Origin: Bacteroidota bacterium
GTDB taxonomy: Bacteria > Bacteroidota > Bacteroidia > Bacteroidales > JAAUTT01
Direction of reading: 5' to 3'
Length of the DNA: 8,005 nucleotides
Assembly: GCA_023429135.1 (NCBI GenBank)
Contig: JAEYWD010000044.1
Location: forward strand, 1 to 8,005
The notes under the pieces were generated by a model. The model was not told the DNA's origin, ran no database searches, and saw only the letters and a program-made list of their open reading frames with translations. Below, piece by piece: positions 6,701 through 8,005 of the stretch (position 1 is its first letter; each line of letters opens with the position of its first letter). The translations under genes were made by a program, and so were the position numbers.

Positions 6701-8005
6701 TGGTTTCGGCAACCGACCAGGGTGGAACCATTGGATACAGCTATTATAGCTCTGGTTTGGTGAAGACAATAAGCGCCCCCGGTAAAACCATTAGCATGAC
6801 TTACGACCAGTTTGGCCGCCAGACCCAACTCACCGACCCCGATGCCGGAACCTACAGATACGGGTACAACGTTTATGGTGAACTTATCTCACAAACCGAT
6901 CCACAGCAACGGACTACTTATCTGGATTATAACAATATTGGCCAGTTAACTTCCCAAACCGGTGGAACTTTCAACATAAACTACACCTACAAAACCAATG
7001 GGTGGCTCGATAATGTAAGTTCGTCAAACAATGTGAACTACACCCTTGCATACGACGGTTTAGGCAGAGTTACCGGTAAAACCGAAAATATCAATGGTGC
7101 GGAAATTATTACGAATTATGGCTACAACCCCATTGGACAGCTAAGCCAGGTTTCGTATGCAAACTCAGGCCTCAGTGTAAACTATAATTACCAGAATGGA
7201 TATCTAAAAGAAGTGAGAAGAGGCGACAACAACGCACTCATCTGGAACCTGAATTCGGTAAATGAAAAGGACCAGATTACACAGACCTCCTTTGGTAACG
7301 GCTTGGTTACCAACAGGGGATACCATACTATTGGGTACCTTACCAGCATTAATACAGGAAACGGCAGCATCCAGAACCTCGAGTACCATTATAATGGCAA
7401 AGGGTTAATGGACTGGCGCAAGGATAACCGCCGCGGATTAACCGAGTCGTTTGGCTACGATGCATTAAACCGGTTAAACCTTATCCAGGTTAACGGAACC
7501 ACCACTCAGGAAATACAATATTCGGCAGCCGGGAATATCCAAAGTAAAACCGGCGTGGGTAACTATACTTATGGAGGGTCGCAGCCAAATGCATTAACAC
7601 AGGTTTCCAATCTGCAGATGTTGGTAAGTACTGATGCACAAAACATTACCTACACCACCTTCGACAAGGTATCGCAAATAACCGAAGCAGCCAATAGTGC
7701 CAGCATAACCTATGGCCCCGATTACCAGCGAAAAATGATGACCACCCTGATAAATGGTGCAAGCTCCACAAAATATTACAGCGATGCTTACGAACGTGAA
7801 ATTAAAAACGGGGTAACACGCCACATGCATTATGTTGTTGCTTATAATGATATAGTTGCTATATTTGAAAAGAAAAGTACAGACACCAATCCGGTAATGC
7901 ACTATGTGCACACCGACCATCTAGGTTCTTTGAATGTAATTACCAGCCAAAGTGGCTCCATAGAACAGGAAATGAGTTTCGATGCCTGGGGTAACCGCCG
8001 TGACC
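3709..8005 (+). CDS. Tc-toxin B/C-like RHS repeat protein, body (runs off window)
   Basis: This is the continuation, in the same frame, of the gene starting at 3280; with that part it spans 1,575 codons in the window and has no stop at the right edge. Numbered from 3280, residues 144-340 complete the SpvB-like region (IIWYINKVKDRNGNYMTFVY). Residues 345-660 carry seven FG-GAP calcium loops. About 680-790 resembles the TcdB middle region (TTRYTYQGAKKHALGRGFLG, then FSGVTSL). Residues 839-1575 hold YD repeats and the start of the RHS core (YVHTDHLGSLNVITS, then FDAWGNRRD). In Tc toxins such B/C parts build a hollow shell that encloses a toxic C-terminal tip; that tip is outside the window. If the TGA is real, this part has no signal peptide. 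Its first in-frame ATG is at 3916, without a ribosome-binding site, so expression as a separate protein is doubtful. Confidence 0.85.
4312..5250 (+). repeat. Seven FG-GAP/VCBS calcium-loop repeats (protein level)
   Basis: Loops of the form DFNGDGxxD start at 4312, 4480, 4651, 4795, 4936, 5077 and 5224, at intervals of 56, 57, 48, 47, 47 and 49 residues. The sequences are DFNGDGQTD, DFDGDGLSD, DFDNDGKKE, DFTGEGQSD, DFNGDGKAD, DFNGDGKDD and DFNGDGLPD. Seven evenly spaced loops fit a seven-bladed beta-propeller like that of integrin alpha chains and of TcB, where the propeller closes the toxin shell. Loops three and four have weaker calcium ligands. The fold is inferred from motif count and spacing. 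Confidence 0.85.
5794..8005 (+). repeat. YD (RHS) repeat array and start of RHS core (protein level)
   Basis: About fifteen variants of YDxxGRL occur, for example YDDYGNP (5797), YDVYGRF, YDGFGRLTQTTAPDG (near 6253), YDKLGREL, YDNLGRI, YDQFGRQTQLTDPDAG (near 6799), YNVYGEL, YDGLGRV and YDALNRL (near 7453). From 7900 the array passes into the conserved core, HYVHTDHLGS. In RHS and TcC proteins such repeats form a spiral beta-sheet around the toxin domain. The window ends just before the expected self-cleavage region and the variable tip. Confidence 0.9.

Noticed and set aside
3693..7920. Minus-strand open frames of 60-108 codons opposite the Tc/RHS gene, and a + strand frame at 6452-6634
   Set aside because: They lie entirely within the long SpvB/FG-GAP/YD coding frame and have no domains of their own; they are shadows of codon bias.

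Overview
The window looks like a piece of a Bacteroidota chromosome. A secreted protein at 2103-3251 ends in a type IX secretion (T9SS) C-terminal sorting domain, which is largely confined to that phylum. Starts lack Shine-Dalgarno sequences and sit behind AT-rich leaders, and the spacers carry degenerate repeats of the kind common in environmental Bacteroidota. The order cannot be settled from this sequence. All supported genes are on the + strand.

Layout. Positions 1-1468 hold no convincing gene. They contain a REP-like palindrome (12-40), a nested hairpin (49-126), several short hairpins with TGT or TGC loops (223-399), a MITE-like inverted-repeat element (403-625), an AT-rich stretch in which I see nothing (626-1130), and a repeat tract with 63-bp spacing (1131-1395). 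Positions 1469-1882 encode a 137-aa protein of unknown function, followed by a large inverted repeat (1892-1948) and a short GACC-type repeat (1989-2040). Positions 2103-3251 encode a LamG-like secreted protein with a T9SS sorting domain. After 28 bp, at 3280, a very large reading frame begins and runs off the right edge.

The large gene is a Tc-toxin/RHS-type protein. In order it has a Sec signal peptide, an SpvB-like N-terminal domain, seven FG-GAP calcium-loop repeats (a probable seven-bladed propeller), a TcdB-middle-like segment, about fifteen YD repeats and the start of the conserved RHS core. It corresponds to TcB and TcC fused in one chain. A single in-frame TGA at codon 143 splits the frame, while the following 1,432 codons have no other stop and no frameshift. 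Either the gene was inactivated very recently, or the base is an error, or the stop is somehow read through. The variable C-terminal tip and any immunity gene lie beyond position 8005.

Working together (inference): the LamG/T9SS protein and the RHS protein are close, codirectional and both exported, so they probably form one transcription unit for surface or secreted proteins. The LamG protein also has a YD-repeat-like motif in its linker, a small sequence link to its neighbour.
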